A stretch of 64,000 bases of DNA from Nissolia schottii (Eukaryota; Streptophyta; Magnoliopsida; Fabales; Fabaceae). This document shows positions 10,371 through 22,452 of the stretch, piece by piece (position 1 is the first letter of the stretch; every line of letters begins with the position of its first letter). The notes beneath the pieces are model-generated. The model ran no database searches. It worked only from the letters and a program-made list of their open reading frames with translations, and was not told where the DNA came from. The stretch is taken from contig QANU01010069.1 in assembly GCA_003254905.1 (NCBI GenBank), forward strand, positions 1 through 64,000. Direction: 5' to 3'. A program made the translations under genes and the position numbers.

Positions 10371-10870
10371 ACTTTGGTGGTGGCGCCTTGATGGTGCTTC
10401 GGCGAGGGTGAGGGTAGTGAATGGTAGCTTTGGTTGTGGCTTGATAGGGTTCATAAGTTGGCAATGAAGAGGGTGGAGCTATGATGATAAGAGATGATGG
10501 AAACAGTGATGAATTGGTGACATGATGATGAAGATAATGAAGTAGGTGGTGGTCGTATAATAGAAGATGAGGGCGGTGGTGCTCGTTGGAGGGAGATGGC
10601 GATGGTGCATCAGAGATGTTGACAAAGGTGACGTGAAGGTGATGATCATGATAGTGAGAATGTGATGGAAATGATAATGATGGCAAGGTGATGACGGTGT
10701 GGTTATGGTGATAATGGTGTTGATAGTGGTGAGGTGGTGGTCTCAGTAGGAGGAGGATGGTACCAAGATGAGGGAGGTCGTGTATGAGGAGATATAGTTG
10801 TGATGATGGCTAGAAAAGGTGGCACCGAGGTCAAGTATCGATGGTGGGGTGGGTAGGTTTTTCGGTGATG
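10371..10870. repeat. GATG/GGTGGT low-complexity tract
   Basis: Irregular repeats of GGTGATGATG and GGTGGTGG. The minus strand gives a spurious His-Pro-Ser-rich open frame. It ends at the Copia 3' LTR at 10879. Confidence 0.75.
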
Positions 10871-10878
10871 GTGGACAA

Positions 10879-11316
10879 TGTAAGTTGTGATTTTCCAATT
10901 GACAATTCATGGAAACAACGATCTTGAAATTTATGATTATCACATTGTAAATAAGGTTAAGAACGAGAGGTACATACCCGGATCCATAACGTGATAGGAT
11001 GGAATTGATAAATTCTTTTCCCCTCTCTTCCTTTGATCCTTACAATCCCTTCTGATGGTGAGAAGAGCGGCAAACCTCAAACCCTAATGTTTTTCTGAAT
11101 TTTTTGGAATCCTTAAAACACTCGTGTCCCTTTCTTTGAGTAATGCCATCTTAATTATAAGGGAGAGGGGAGGGTTAGTTTTACTAAAATACCCCCCACT
11201 AACTCTATCATATCTTATAGAATCAATTGCCATCATCTTGATTCCCTTTAATTAGAGTGAGTATCACCATAAGATACATGGACCATATATTTATGAGATT
11301 ATGAAATAATCTTACA
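10879..11316 (-). repeat. 3' LTR of the Copia element
   Basis: 438 bases, TGTAAGTTG...ATAATCTTACA on the plus strand (TG...CA on either strand). It nearly matches 16886-17289. It carries 35 more bases on the inner side than the truncated 5' LTR. Confidence 0.9.
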
Positions 11317-11328
11317 ATCTCCCACTTG
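11317..11328 (-). promoter_or_regulatory. Polypurine tract of the Copia element
   Basis: On the minus strand CAAGTGGGAGAT lies directly before the 3' LTR. AAGTGGGAGA is the usual form of plus-strand primer in plant Copia elements. Confidence 0.8.
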
Positions 11329-11762
11329 GTCCATGTGACGACTTGAAGATCCAATAACTATAAGCGCGCACTTTACATTGGAGAACTCAAGCCATCATCT
11401 TTCATTGCATTGAGCTGGTTGAATCATGGCGGTCAATGCCAATAAGAAACGACATGTTTCCTTCCATGCATCACAAGTAACTCAACCCAAATAACTTTAA
11501 TCAAGGTACCTTATGACCTTTGAATTTAATGTCCATAACATGTTATTACACAGAACAATACATGTACATAATATGATGTGAATAACAAATAAATAAGGCA
11601 GAAACATAACTTTAATTGAATTCATAAGTGTCATAACAATACGAGCAAGATCCATTCTTATGTATACATATCAAGCTAACAAGGACTTATCAATAATGCC
11701 CATACTTTTAACATGACCAGAAAATGTTTCAGGCGGCAACCCTTTGATTAGCGGATCTGCTA

Positions 11763-14700
11763 TTATTTATCCAGTACCAATATGCTCAATTGACACTTTT
11801 GTTTCTGCACTTCTTCCTTAAATGACAAGTACTTTAAATCCATGCATTTTGCACCATTGGAATACTTGTCATTCTTCGAGAAGAAGACAACTGCGGAATT
11901 GTCACAATAAATTCTTAGCGGCCTAGTTATGCTGTCGATAATACTAAGCCTTAAGACAAAATTCCGCAACCATAATGCATGAACTGTGGCCTCAAAGCAT
12001 GCCACAAATTCAGCTTCCATAATAGAAGTAGCGATGATAGACTCTTTCCCACTTTTTCATGAACAACCCGTCCAGCTAGTAGAAGGACATAACCAAATGT
12101 GGATTTCCTGAAGTCTATACACCCTGCATAGTTTGAATCTGAGTAGCCAACTACTTCCAGGCTATTTGATTTTCTGTAAGTGAGCATGTAATCCTTGGTA
12201 CCTTGCAAGTACCTAAGGACCTTCTTTGCAGCTTTCCAATGGTCTATTCTGAGATTACTTTAATGCTTGACTCAACATTCCAACAACAAAACTTATATCT
12301 GGTCAAGTGCATGTTAGAGCGTATATCAAGCTCCCAACCACAGGATCATAAGGGATACACTCCATTTCCTTACGTTCCAATTCATTATGGGACTCTACAT
12401 TTGGCTAAATTTATCTCCCTTCTAAATTGGAACTATTCCTGAAAAACAACTTTCTATTCTAAATCTCTCTAACACTTTATTGATATAGCCCTTCTAAGAC
12501 AATCCCAATACTCATTGTGATCTTTCACAGAATATTTCTATTCCTATCACATAGGATGCCTCACCCATATCTTTCATATCAAACTTGTTAGAGAGAAATT
12601 TCTTTTCATCATGTAACAAGCCAACATCATTCGCAGCAAGAAGAACATCGTCAACATACAGAACTAATATAATAAACTTGCTCCCACTGACCTTCATGTA
12701 TATACACCGATCAACAGTGTTCTCTACAAAATCGTATGACAAGATAATATCATTGAACTTGAGATACCATTGTCGGGAAGCTTGTTTTAGTCCATATATT
12801 GACTTCTTTAACTTACACACCAAATTTTCTTTTCCTGTGGTCAAAAACCCTTCGTGTTTATCCATATAAACCTCTTCTTCCAAGTCACCATTAAGAAAGG
12901 CGGTCTTTACATTCATTTGGTGAAGCTCCAGGTCGTAATGAGCCACCAAGGCCATAACAATTCTCAAAGAGTCCTTCTTTGAAACTGGAGAAGGTCTCTT
13001 TATAGTCAATGCCGTTCTTTTAAGTATAACCTTTGGCGACAAGTCTAGTCTTATATCTTTCAATGTTGCCTTTCGAGTCTAGTTTGGTCTTTAAAGATCC
13101 ATTTATAACCAACTCGCTTTGAACCTTTCGGCAACTCGATTAGATCTCAAACATTATTGTCATCCATTGATTTTAACTTTTCTTTCATAGCATTGAGCCA
13201 CTTTTCAGAATTGCCACATTCCATGGCTTGCTTGAATGAGACTGGATCTTTATCGATGCTTAAGTCACATTCATGCTCAAGTGAATAAACCATATAGTCA
13301 TCTAAAATAGCTGGTCTTTTCTGCCTTTCAGACTTTCTCAAAGATATTACTTGCGGTTCATCCACCAATTGCCCGTTAGTGACTTGCACATCATTGGTTG
13401 GTTCATTATCCATATGTTCATCTTGTGGGTTTGGAACATTGATTTGGTGCCCTGGAATGTTGTGTGACTGTGATACAACAAAAGGTACAACAACCTGAGG
13501 AGAAACACTAGGTTTAAGGATTTCTACACGGTTTTCTTTGAATATCCAACTTTCGTGATTCTTCACTCCCACTGAACTGACCATTTTCAAGGAACCTACC
13601 ATTACCAAACTCAACTATTCTCGTACTATGATTAGGGCAATAAAACATGTACCCCTCTGACTTTTCAGGATAGCCGATGAAATAACCATTGAAGGTTCTT
13701 GCATCAAGCTTCCTTTCGTGTGGATAATATACCCTTATTTCTGTCGGGCAACCCCAAACATGAAGGTGCCTCAAACTGGGTTTCCTTCCTGCCCATAGTT
13801 CATAAGGAGTCTTAGGAACTGCCTTACTAGGAACCTTGTTAAGCAGATACGCAGCGGATCTTAATGTATATATCCACAATGATGAAGGTACATTACTATG
13901 ATTTATCATGCTCCTAACCATTTCCATAAGAGTATGATTCCGCCTTTCAGCTACACCATTTTGTTGTGGTGTACCGGGCATTGTGTACTGTGCACATATG
14001 CCACGACTTTCGAGGAACTTTGCAAATGGACCAAGACATTGTCCTCTTTCATTGAACTTCTCATAATATTCACCACTTATATCAGACCTCACAACCTTTA
14101 CTTTTCTATCCAATTGCCTTTCCACCTCATTAATGAACATCTCAAGGACGTCCACTGATTGAGACTTTTCATGCAGTAGATATAAACAACAATAATGTGA
14201 GAAGTCATCAATAAAAGTGATGAATTAGCTTTCACCACCCCAAGATGGAGTGTTAAAGGGACCATATGTCAGTGTGTATCAACTCAAGGAGTTGACTGCT
14301 TGTCGTGGCCGGACCTTTTGATATATGCTTGGTTTGCTTGCCTTTAATGCAATCCACACATATATCCCAGTCATCAAAATCCAATTAAGGTAAGATTTCA
14401 CTTTTCACTAACCTCAACATCCTTTCTTTGGAAATGTGACCTAACCTTTGATGCCACAAGAAAACAGAATTCTCATTACGTGCAACATCATGAAATGTGA
14501 GATTGGAGAGAGTGATCCTTCATCTTCTTTAACCTCCATTCCTCTTCAACCAACATGGCCTTAATTTCCTAAAATTCCATTTCTTAATGGTGTTGTAATT
14601 CACCTGGAACTGGCCAAATTCAGGAGGAAGTGAGTTCATTATGAACTGTAATAGAAAGGACTCACTCACATCCATGCCCATTGATTTCAGTTTTGCTGAT

Positions 14701-15111
14701 AAATTTTCCATTCTAGTCACATGATCATGAATGGGTTGTGACCAATCAAAGTTCTTGGTCGGCAACTCATTCATCAAGCTGTTCACAATGGACTTGTCAG
14801 TAATGTCCGATTGAGAGTATTCTTTAATCTTTGTCATGAATGTCTTAGCATCTTATGTCTTAGGCATGGATGGTTTAACATTATCAGTCAATGTTATTCT
14901 CATCAAGTTCACACTCAGCGGTTAGACTTATCCCAGGCATGATAGAGGTTTTTATCCTCTTCTGAACTAGAGTAATGGCTGCGGTTATATCCATTATTAA
15001 TGCGAGGTCCAAATCCATAAAGCCCAAATGGAAGTGGATTTGCTCAAACCACTCATCATAATTCAACCCATTGAACTTGACAATACCATTGGCTGCACCA
15101 TACACGTTCAC
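11763..15111 (-). pseudogene. Broken Copia gag-pol polyprotein
   Basis: Fragments in family order on the minus strand. Gag N-terminal part: 15111-14884 (FNGLNYDEWFEQ), then 14837-14529 (NSLPPEFGQF). Pre-integrase HHCC remnant: about 14475-14330 (LWHQRLGH-like, then CVDCIKGK-like). Integrase core: 14155-13514, with TPQQNGVAERRN and the downstream copia motif VWGCP. Linker: 13614-13147. Reverse transcriptase: about 13130-12512, with FLNGDLEEEVYMD, YGLKQA and YVDD. RNase H: 12208-11763, with YSDSNYAG and IYCDNSAV. Several frameshifts and stops separate the parts. No CCHC knuckle or DTGA protease lies between gag and pre-integrase. It cannot make a working polyprotein. Confidence 0.9.
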
Positions 15112-16871
15112 GGAAGCCGCAAGATTTTATACAAGCTCATACATTAATGCTTTGAATAACTTTAATAGATTCAAACATTAACTTTCATTTATGTATCTAG
15201 GTTCACCTTTGGGTGATACTTAAATCCATAATTTCAAAATATAATATATATCAACCACACTCAAGCCAACATGTATGTTATCTTTGGATATACAAACACG
15301 TCCAACAAGTATGTCAATATGTCACCATAATATCATTAATTATGTGCAATGGTTCACCTTTGGGCAACCTCCTAGCATAATAATTAATGATTCCTTTATT
15401 TAATTGTGAATAATCACAAAATGAATTTACTAAATATTGACCTCTTACAGTTATGTCAATATGTCACCATAATATCATTAATCATAAGCAATGGTTCACC
15501 TTTGGGCAACCTTGTAGCATAATAATTAATGATTACTTTATTTAATTGTGAAAAATCACAAAATAAATTAATTAAATATTGACCTCTTACAGTTATGTCA
15601 ATATATCACTATAATATCATTAATTATAAGCAATGATTCACCTTTGGGCAACCTTCTAGCATAATAATTAATGATTCCTTTATTTAATTGTGAATAATCA
15701 CGAAATAAATTGACTAAATATTAACTCATTACAGTTAATTTCCATACTGGCTAGAATATTAATTTCTAACCCAAAAAAAAAATTTATTAGCCCATCCTAA
15801 TATTTGTTTGCATTTCACAAAACAAAACGGGTCCATTCAGCAAAATAACAAAATAACATAAGCAAAAAAATATTTGATTTAACCCTTTTAACATCGAAAC
15901 AAAATGGCCATGATCCTTTAATAACCCATTTTAGTTTTGGCCAAAACATTTCGGAAAAGTTAGGGCCAAGCCACACAGCCCAAACAAAAAATTCAGCTTG
16001 ACCAACAATTTGCCCATTATGCAGACAAAAAGCCCATTCTGTTTTTGTCAGCCCATTATGAAAACACAAGGCCCATCCTCTTCAAAACAAAATTGTTTTA
16101 ACAAAAAATTATAAAATTGGCCCATTGAGCCGTTACTTCAGCCCATCACTGCTTTGACCAAAAAGAATTTGCAGAAGCAAATCGGGGATGCCAACTGAGG
16201 AACAATGGCAATAACGGCGGCAACCCTTTATGCGCAAACCGCGACGGCAACCACGGCGCAACCTGCAGAGGCAAGTCGGCTTGCGCAGCGTGCGGCAGGA
16301 GCAAACCCACCGTGAACATCACCACGCACGCGTAACCGTCGACCACGCACCACCACCGCATAGTGCGGCAACATGCAGCGCATTCCGCAGAGGCATTCGC
16401 GGCGCAAACCGCGATGAGAAATCACGGCAGCAACACACGAATCTTGCCGCCACCACAGGGCCCAACATCACGCTTGCTTTGTCGCCACTGTCCTCTTCTC
16501 TCCGCGACCCCTTCCCCTCACATCGCCGCCAGATCGCATAGGACACAAACCGTAACCGCCGCGGAGACGTGGTGCGGGCCTCCGCGGAGGATAGCATGAA
16601 CGACGTTGTGCCCAGTGGGAGGGAGGAAACCTTGGAGGGCCCGAGAGGAAGAAACCGTGTTTGCTCAAAGGGAAAAACTTTAATTCCCAAATTAGGGATT
16701 TATGGTTCAAAAGAGTTTGAGAAAAAATACATAACCGTTCAAGAATCACCATAAATTCCTCAATTCCCAAATTCCCAATTCCCAAAATTAGGGTTCATTA
16801 CATTTGGAAAAGATTTGAATAAACAAATAAATAATACAATTTTAGAATAATCATAAATTTCACAACCAAAA
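15112..16871 (-). other. Long untranslated leader of the Copia element
   Basis: About 1.76 kb lies between the primer-binding site and gag. It holds three 142-base tandem repeats (15311-15735), then an AT-rich part, a GC-rich island at 16150-16660, and a stretch of AATTCCCAAATT repeats at 16740-16800. I see no protein family. The open frames in the GC island lack any recognisable motif. Confidence 0.7.
15311..15735. repeat. Three 142-base tandem repeats in the Copia leader
   Basis: Units start at 15311, 15453 and 15595, each with ATGTCAATATGTCACCATAA (third slightly changed) and each containing TTCACCTTTGGGCAACCT. The spacing is exactly 142 both times. Confidence 0.9.
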
Positions 16872-16883
16872 GCTCTGATACCA
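16872..16883 (-). promoter_or_regulatory. Primer-binding site (initiator Met tRNA)
   Basis: On the minus strand TGGTATCAGAGC, two bases inside the 5' LTR. It is the standard plant Copia site complementary to the 3' end of initiator methionine tRNA. It fixes the orientation as minus. Confidence 0.95.
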
Positions 16884-16885
16884 CA

Positions 16886-17289
16886 TGTAAGTTGTGATTT
16901 TCCAATTGACAATTCATGGAAACAACGATCTTGAAATTTATGATTATCACATTGTAAATAAGGTTAAAAATAAGAGGTACATACTCGGATCCATAACGTG
17001 ATAGGATGGAATTGATAAATTCTTTTCCCCTCTCTTCCTTTGATCCTTACAATCCCTTCTGATGGTGAGAAGAGCGGCAAACCTCAAACCCTAATGTTTT
17101 TCTGAATTTTTTGGAATCCTTAAAACACTTGTGTCCCTTTCTTTGAGTAATGTCATCTTAATTATAAGGGAGAGGGGAGGGTCGGTTTTACTAAAATACC
17201 CCCCACTAACTCTATCATATCTTATAGAATCAATTGCCATCATCTTGATTCCCTTTAATTAGAGTTAGTATCACCATAAGATACATGGA
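16886..17289 (-). repeat. 5' LTR of the Copia element, truncated
   Basis: Matches 10879-11282 with about nine base differences, then stops at the shared word TGGAC. The outer 30 or so bases expected from the 3' LTR are absent. Confidence 0.9.
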
Positions 17290-19015
17290 CAATGGTAGGT
17301 TCAGTGGGAGTGAGAAATCAGAAAGGTGGATATTCAAGAGAACCACGCAGAAATCCCTGCACTTATTGTTTCTCAGGTTGTTGTACCTTTTGTTGTATCA
17401 CAGTCACACAACATTCCAGGGCAACAAATTAATGTTCCAAACCCACAAGATGAACATATGGATAATGAACCAATCAATGATGTGCAAGTCACTAATGAGC
17501 AAATAGTGGATGAATTGCAAGTAATACCTTTAAGAAAGTCTGAAAGGCAGAAAAGACCAGCTATTTCATATGACTATATGGTTTATTCACTTGAGCATGA
17601 ATGTGACTTAAGCATCGATAAAGGTCCAGTCTCATTCAAGCAAGCCATGGAATGTGGCAATTCTGAAATGGCTCAATGCTATGAAAGAAGAGTTGAAATC
17701 AATGGATGACAATAAGGTTTGAGATCTAGTCAAGTTGCCAGAAGGTTCAAAACGAGTTGGTTGTAAATGGATCTTTAAGACCAAACTAGACTCGGAAGGC
17801 AACATTGAAAGATATAAGGCTAGACTTGTCACCAAAGATTACACTCAAAAGAACGACATTGACTACAAAGAGACATTCTCTCCAATTTCAAAGAAGGACT
17901 CTTTGAGAATTGTTATGGTCTTGGTGGCTCATTACGACCTAGAGCTTCACCAAATGGATATAAAGACCGCCTTTCTTAATGGTGACTTGGAAGAAGAGGT
18001 TTATATGGATCAACCCGAAGGGTTTTTGACCACAGGAAAAGAAAATTTGGTGTGTAAGTTAAAGAAGTCAATATATGGATTAAAACAAGCTTCCCGACAA
18101 TGGTATCTTAAGTTCAATGATACTATCTTGTCATACGATTTTGTAGAGAACACTGTTGATCGGTGTATATACATGAAGGTTAGTGGGAGCAAGTTTATTA
18201 TATTAGTTCTGTATGTTGACGATGTTCTTCTTGTTGCGAATGATGTTGGCTTGTTACATGATGTAAAGAAATTTTTCTCTAACAAGTTTGCAATGAAAGA
18301 TATGAGTGAGGCATCCTATGTGATAGGAATAGAAATATTTCGTGAAAGATCACAATGAATATTGGGATTGTCTCAGAAGGGCTATATCAATAAAGTGTTA
18401 GAGAAATTTAGAATAGAAAGTTGCTCTTCAGGAATAGTTCCAATCCAGAAGGGAGATAAGTTTAGCCAAATGCAGAGTCCCATAATGAATTGGAACGTAA
18501 GGAAATGAAGTGTATCCTTTATGATTCTGTGGTTGGGAGCTTGATGTACGCTCGAACATGCACTTGACCAGATATAAGTTTTGCTGTTGAAATGTTGAGT
18601 CGGCATTAAAGTAATCCCTGAATAGACCACTGGAAAGCTGTAAAGAAGGTCCTTAGGTACTTACAAGGCACCAAGGATTACATGCTCACTTACAGAAAAT
18701 CAAATAGCCTGGAAGTAGTTGGCTACTCAGATTCAAACTATGCAGGGTGTATAGACTTCAGGAAATCCACATTTGGTTATGTCCTTCTGCTAGCTAGAGG
18801 GACTGTTTCATGGAAAAGTGGGAAATAGTCTATCATCGCTACTTCTACTATGGAGGCTGAATTTGTGGCATGCTTTGAGGCCACAGTTCATGCATTATGG
18901 TTGTGGAATTTTGTCTTAGAGCTTAGTATTATCGACAGCATAACTAAGCCGCTAAGAATTATTGTGACAATTCCGCAGTTGTCTTCTTCTCGAAGAATGA
19001 CAAGTATTCCGAATT
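17289..19015 (+). mobile_element. Copia fragment, same family, opposite strand
   Basis: A plus-strand copy of the family's pol. It starts in the integrase tail (AATGGTAGGTTC, matching the reverse complement of about 13600), and runs through the linker (17326-17709) and reverse transcriptase (17735-18358: WIFKTKLD, FLNGDLEEEVYMDQPEG, YGLKQA, YVDDVLL). It ends in RNase H (18600-19010: SDSNYAG; EAEFVACFEA). It stops at ACAAGTATTCC, where the other copy continues. Frameshifts and stops make it nonfunctional, although the reverse-transcriptase frame of 207 codons is open. It carries neither LTR. Confidence 0.9.
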
Positions 19016-20239
19016 GGAGATGAGAGAATGGGAGAAAAGGACGTAGGAAAATTCTCTTCAAGTGAAGAGAAGAACAAAGAAGAAGAAGGGTGAAAAAAAA
19101 GTATGGAAAGAGACAAGAATTATTGAGAGGAATGTGAGGTGTAGGCCGCGAGCCTTAGATTGTTCTTGGAAGCCATGCATGGCACCATGTGGTATTCAAG
19201 TGGTGCCATGGGCAAGGGCCATGGTGACGTGGTGAGCTAAGGCTCGTCGTGCGGTTCAATTTTCCTCGAGAGACTACAAAGTGACACGATTGTACAAGGT
19301 TTGAAGCAATTAGACAAATGTACCTTTGAGTAAAACTCTATAAAAGAGGGCTTGACATTCATCCTTGGCCTCTAACAGGCTTTAGACTGTAGAAAATTGT
19401 GCCTGAAAACACGTGGGAAAAACCTAATTCAAAACTGAAATTCCAATTTACAAAGTGTTTAAAATCTCCAAAATCATCACAAAGTAATAATAACAAGGCT
19501 TAAGGTGTCCTAAAGGTACAAGAACAAGCCCTGAGACTCCTCTATGAGTCGTTGGGTCAAAGATTAACCTAGTGAGACTTGATAGTTAACTATTAGAACA
19601 ACAAGCTGATAGACCACTGGCAGTAAGACTTGGTGGCATACTAAAGCATTTAAATTCTAATAAACCAACTATTTTCATGCATTGTGACCATATGGTTCAA
19701 TTGTATTTAGTTAAAAGTAAATTCTGAAAAGCAAGCTGTTACACTTACCAAAAAGGAAGCAGAGAGGATGTCATTTTCTCCTTCCAAAAGTCACCTTCAA
19801 GCACCCATGCTCCATGGAGATGACATAACTTATACTAGGGAAAGTCCTTACATGGAAAGGACCATCACTAAGTGCATAAGTGCACTAAAGAGAAAGGAAA
19901 ATATAAGTAGAAGTGTCTACTCATCCAAGGTGTGAAGGAAACACTAACAAGGGGCTCTATGTATTTAGGAGGGGAGCTACACCACTCCAAGAAGCATTGG
20001 GCTATGTGGGACTTCTAACTCCTAATGCCAAAGCGCTCAAGAGGGGCTATTATGTTCTAGATCTAGCGTCATAGCACTCACAAGGCAATATAATGAATGC
20101 CCTAACTATTGTTGCTAGACACGTCTCCAACGGTCTCTAAGACCCCTAGGCTCTCCATGACCCTTCTTAAGGTCCGACCAGCCTTTCCCAATGGGATGTG
20201 AAGGTATGAGGAATCACATCTATAGAGGTTTGACTTCAC
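19016..20239. other. Unassigned sequence, possible retroelement debris
   Basis: No gene recognised. It begins with an A/G-rich stretch (19020-19135). CTATAAAAGAGG at about 19337 looks like a TATA box, which could belong to an LTR fragment, but I found no matching second copy. Confidence 0.3.
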
Positions 20240-20645
20240 AAGTAAGGCATTCTGGAATATCTTCCATAGAAAGTGTTTTATTTTTTTAGACAGATGAGTG
20301 TTCTAAATTTGTTTCCAAATATCCTTTGGGGGAGACAACAATGAGAAGGGTCACTGGTTACTAGTTTTAGTTAGGTTCTTTGCTGCATGGTAGCCCGATT
20401 TAATTGTGTAGACACCATCCCTAGTATGTGGCCAAATGAACATATCAATTTCTCTAGTGATGCTAATTAAAAACTGGGGGATACTAATTCCTAGGTTAGG
20501 TGGGATGGCTTCCTTAATCTGTCCCAATAGCACCTGGCTTCGTCAATTAGACAACAAACTCTGAGATTAGGTTCAATAGCTCCCAACTCAGTTAGGGTAT
20601 GGGTGGTGAACCATGGATTAAAATATAATATTTCTCTTTGTATAA
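20240..20645 (-). pseudogene. LINE fragment, region downstream of reverse transcriptase
   Basis: The minus-strand frame at 20533-20351 contains DMFIWPHTRDGVYTIKSGYH. This is the sequence typically found before the zinc-binding and RNase H parts of plant L1-type LINE polyproteins (consensus D-x-IW-x-x-x-x-x-G-x-Y-S/T-V/I-KSGY). Flanking bases extend the similarity in other frames on both sides. The remnant is short and frameshifted. Confidence 0.6.
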
Positions 20646-22300
20646 CTATAACTGTAAAATAGGGCTTGTTACTTTTTTACAAGCATTTTGCATTGCCCTA
20701 ACTAAATTGATCCAATAGACTTACCCATGTATAGGCCAATTAAAATCCCATGTCATGCGCAAACTTGCCAATTTTCCAACACTTACGTTAGACAAAAGTG
20801 CAGGACACATTTTATTATCAAGACAAAACAAATAAGACACATGATATTATTAAAATATAGGTAAAATAAGTTTTTTTTCCTCATTGTTAATATTTATTAT
20901 TATTATAATAATAATAATAATAATAATAATAAGTAAATTTCTACGAGTTTATGATTCGAGTTTACCTATACTCAATGTAAGTAAACTAGTGAATTTGATA
21001 ACCTTGCCCATAAGAGATATGGATTTGTAAAGGTTGGCACCCTCAACCCTTACCCAACTTGTGGACCTTGGGATATACCCACAACTCTCAATTAACCTGT
21101 GACACATAACCTTGGGACAAGAGTGCTCACAATAAAGTTAGATAGTAAGGATTTAACCTCACAATTAAAATAATTATCAAAAGTCTATCTTGGTTAATAG
21201 TCAATGTACTTATTTATACTAAAATAAGAGAACCACTAAATAAGGAAACTTATAAAATCCTTAAAATTACAAAAGAGCTAAAATAATACTTGAGACTCAT
21301 ACTAAATAAGTACTAAATAAAATTATAGCCCAATTTACTTATATTCAATTGATCAAATAGACCCCAAATAATTAAGAAACTCTTGTTAAGCCCAAATCTT
21401 CGATTATGGTCAAAGTCAACCATCTTAGATATTCTTCAACGGTCAGTTTGGTCAGAGTCAACCATCTTGAATCTTTTTGAATGGTCAACTCAGTCCCTAT
21501 AATAAAGTCATTCGAGAATGTATTTTCACTCAGTATTTGCATTCTTAGAGTGCAAGTACCTATATTTTATGCCTGGTACTTATCACAGTGCCACTGCGCC
21601 TTCAAGGCATAATTACGCTGAAGTGTGCTTGGTGGCGCCACTATGTTGACGTTGTAGCCAAAAACACCACAACGATACTGATCAATCCCCACTTGATTGA
21701 TTACCAGCATGATAAACGACACACAGAGCCTTGGAGAATCTTACCACTCATGAGGACTAATGAACAGATGGAAGAATGAGTATTTGGATGCGTAACAATT
21801 GAGTTTTAGGGTTTCACAAACTCAACTAAGATGTTCCCAAACCTTTGAGGAAGAGATGAGATGAAAGAGGGGAGATTTTCTAAGCTAGGATTGTCTGAAA
21901 AGAGGGGATTCGTAAAAATGGGGTATAAATGGGGTTGGAATTGAGTAAAAACATGTATTGGAGGTGGGCTTCATTGATGCCCAGTGTAGTTGTGCTCCCA
22001 GGGAACACTTACGCTAAGGTTAGCATGGGCATGCAACTCTGGGGCACTATGGCGCTTTCCTGGCACTGCGGTGTTGGCCTTGGCCTTCTAAAAGCCAACT
22101 TTTGACCTGAGGGTCCCTCCAGACAAGGGCAGATCCATGTTCAATTTAGTTGGGGCACATGCCCCCCACAAATATTTTGAAATTATTTTAATTATTATAT
22201 ATATATATATATATATAAAATTTTACCCTACACTAAAAATTGTAATAATAATAGAAAGAAGTAATTTTTCTCACTTCACTTATTATTTACTTAGAAAATG
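20646..22300. other. Unassigned intergenic sequence
   Basis: No gene supported. A GCACTATGGCGC-like motif recurs at about 21590-21650 and 22040-22065, so part of this may be an old LTR. An (AT)n run lies at 22195-22216, next to GGGGCACATGCCCCCC (22154-22169), a near-palindrome. Confidence 0.3.
20891..20933. repeat. (AAT)n microsatellite
   Basis: Fourteen or so TAA/TTA units, interrupted near the start. Confidence 0.9.
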
Positions 22301-22311
22301 CTAGAGAAACC

Positions 22312-22452
22312 TAATTCAATAACCTTATCAACCTATCCATTTTTATGAATGACATTTGACATTTTTAGAGATAAAATAGGAAGAAAAATGGCCAATGTCA
22401 TTCATAAAAACGGGTAAATTAGTAAGTAGGTTAATGAGTTATACTTGGTTTT
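22312..22452. mobile_element. Short hairpin MITE-like element
   Basis: Arms at 22318-22358 and 22396-22445 are reverse complements around TTTTTATGAATGACATT. The length and structure suit a small MITE; I could not confirm a target duplication. Confidence 0.5.

Larger units (their letters stand above)
10879..17289 (-). mobile_element. Ty1/Copia retrotransposon with both LTRs, defective
   Basis: The element runs right to left. The 5' LTR (16886-17289) is truncated at its outer edge; the 3' LTR (10879-11316) is whole. The primer-binding site is at 16872-16883 and the polypurine tract at 11317-11328. The order gag, integrase, reverse transcriptase, RNase H is that of Copia. Roughly nine differences over about 404 shared LTR bases (near 2%) suggest a fairly recent insertion. 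The zinc knuckle and protease are missing, and frames are broken. The outer end of the 5' LTR is replaced at 17289 by a plus-strand fragment of the same family, so no target duplication can be read. Confidence 0.9.

Noticed and set aside
10303-10686. 127-codon minus-strand His-Pro-Ser-rich frame
   Set aside because: Composition comes directly from the GATG/GGTGGT low-complexity tract.
16319-16690. 123-codon minus-strand frame in GC-rich DNA
   Set aside because: Lies in the Copia leader. Several overlapping frames are open on both strands, as expected from stop-poor GC-rich DNA, and none shows a motif.
19330-19350. Promoter of a gene downstream of the Copia fragment
   Set aside because: CTATAAAAGAGG looks like a TATA box, but no coding sequence follows.
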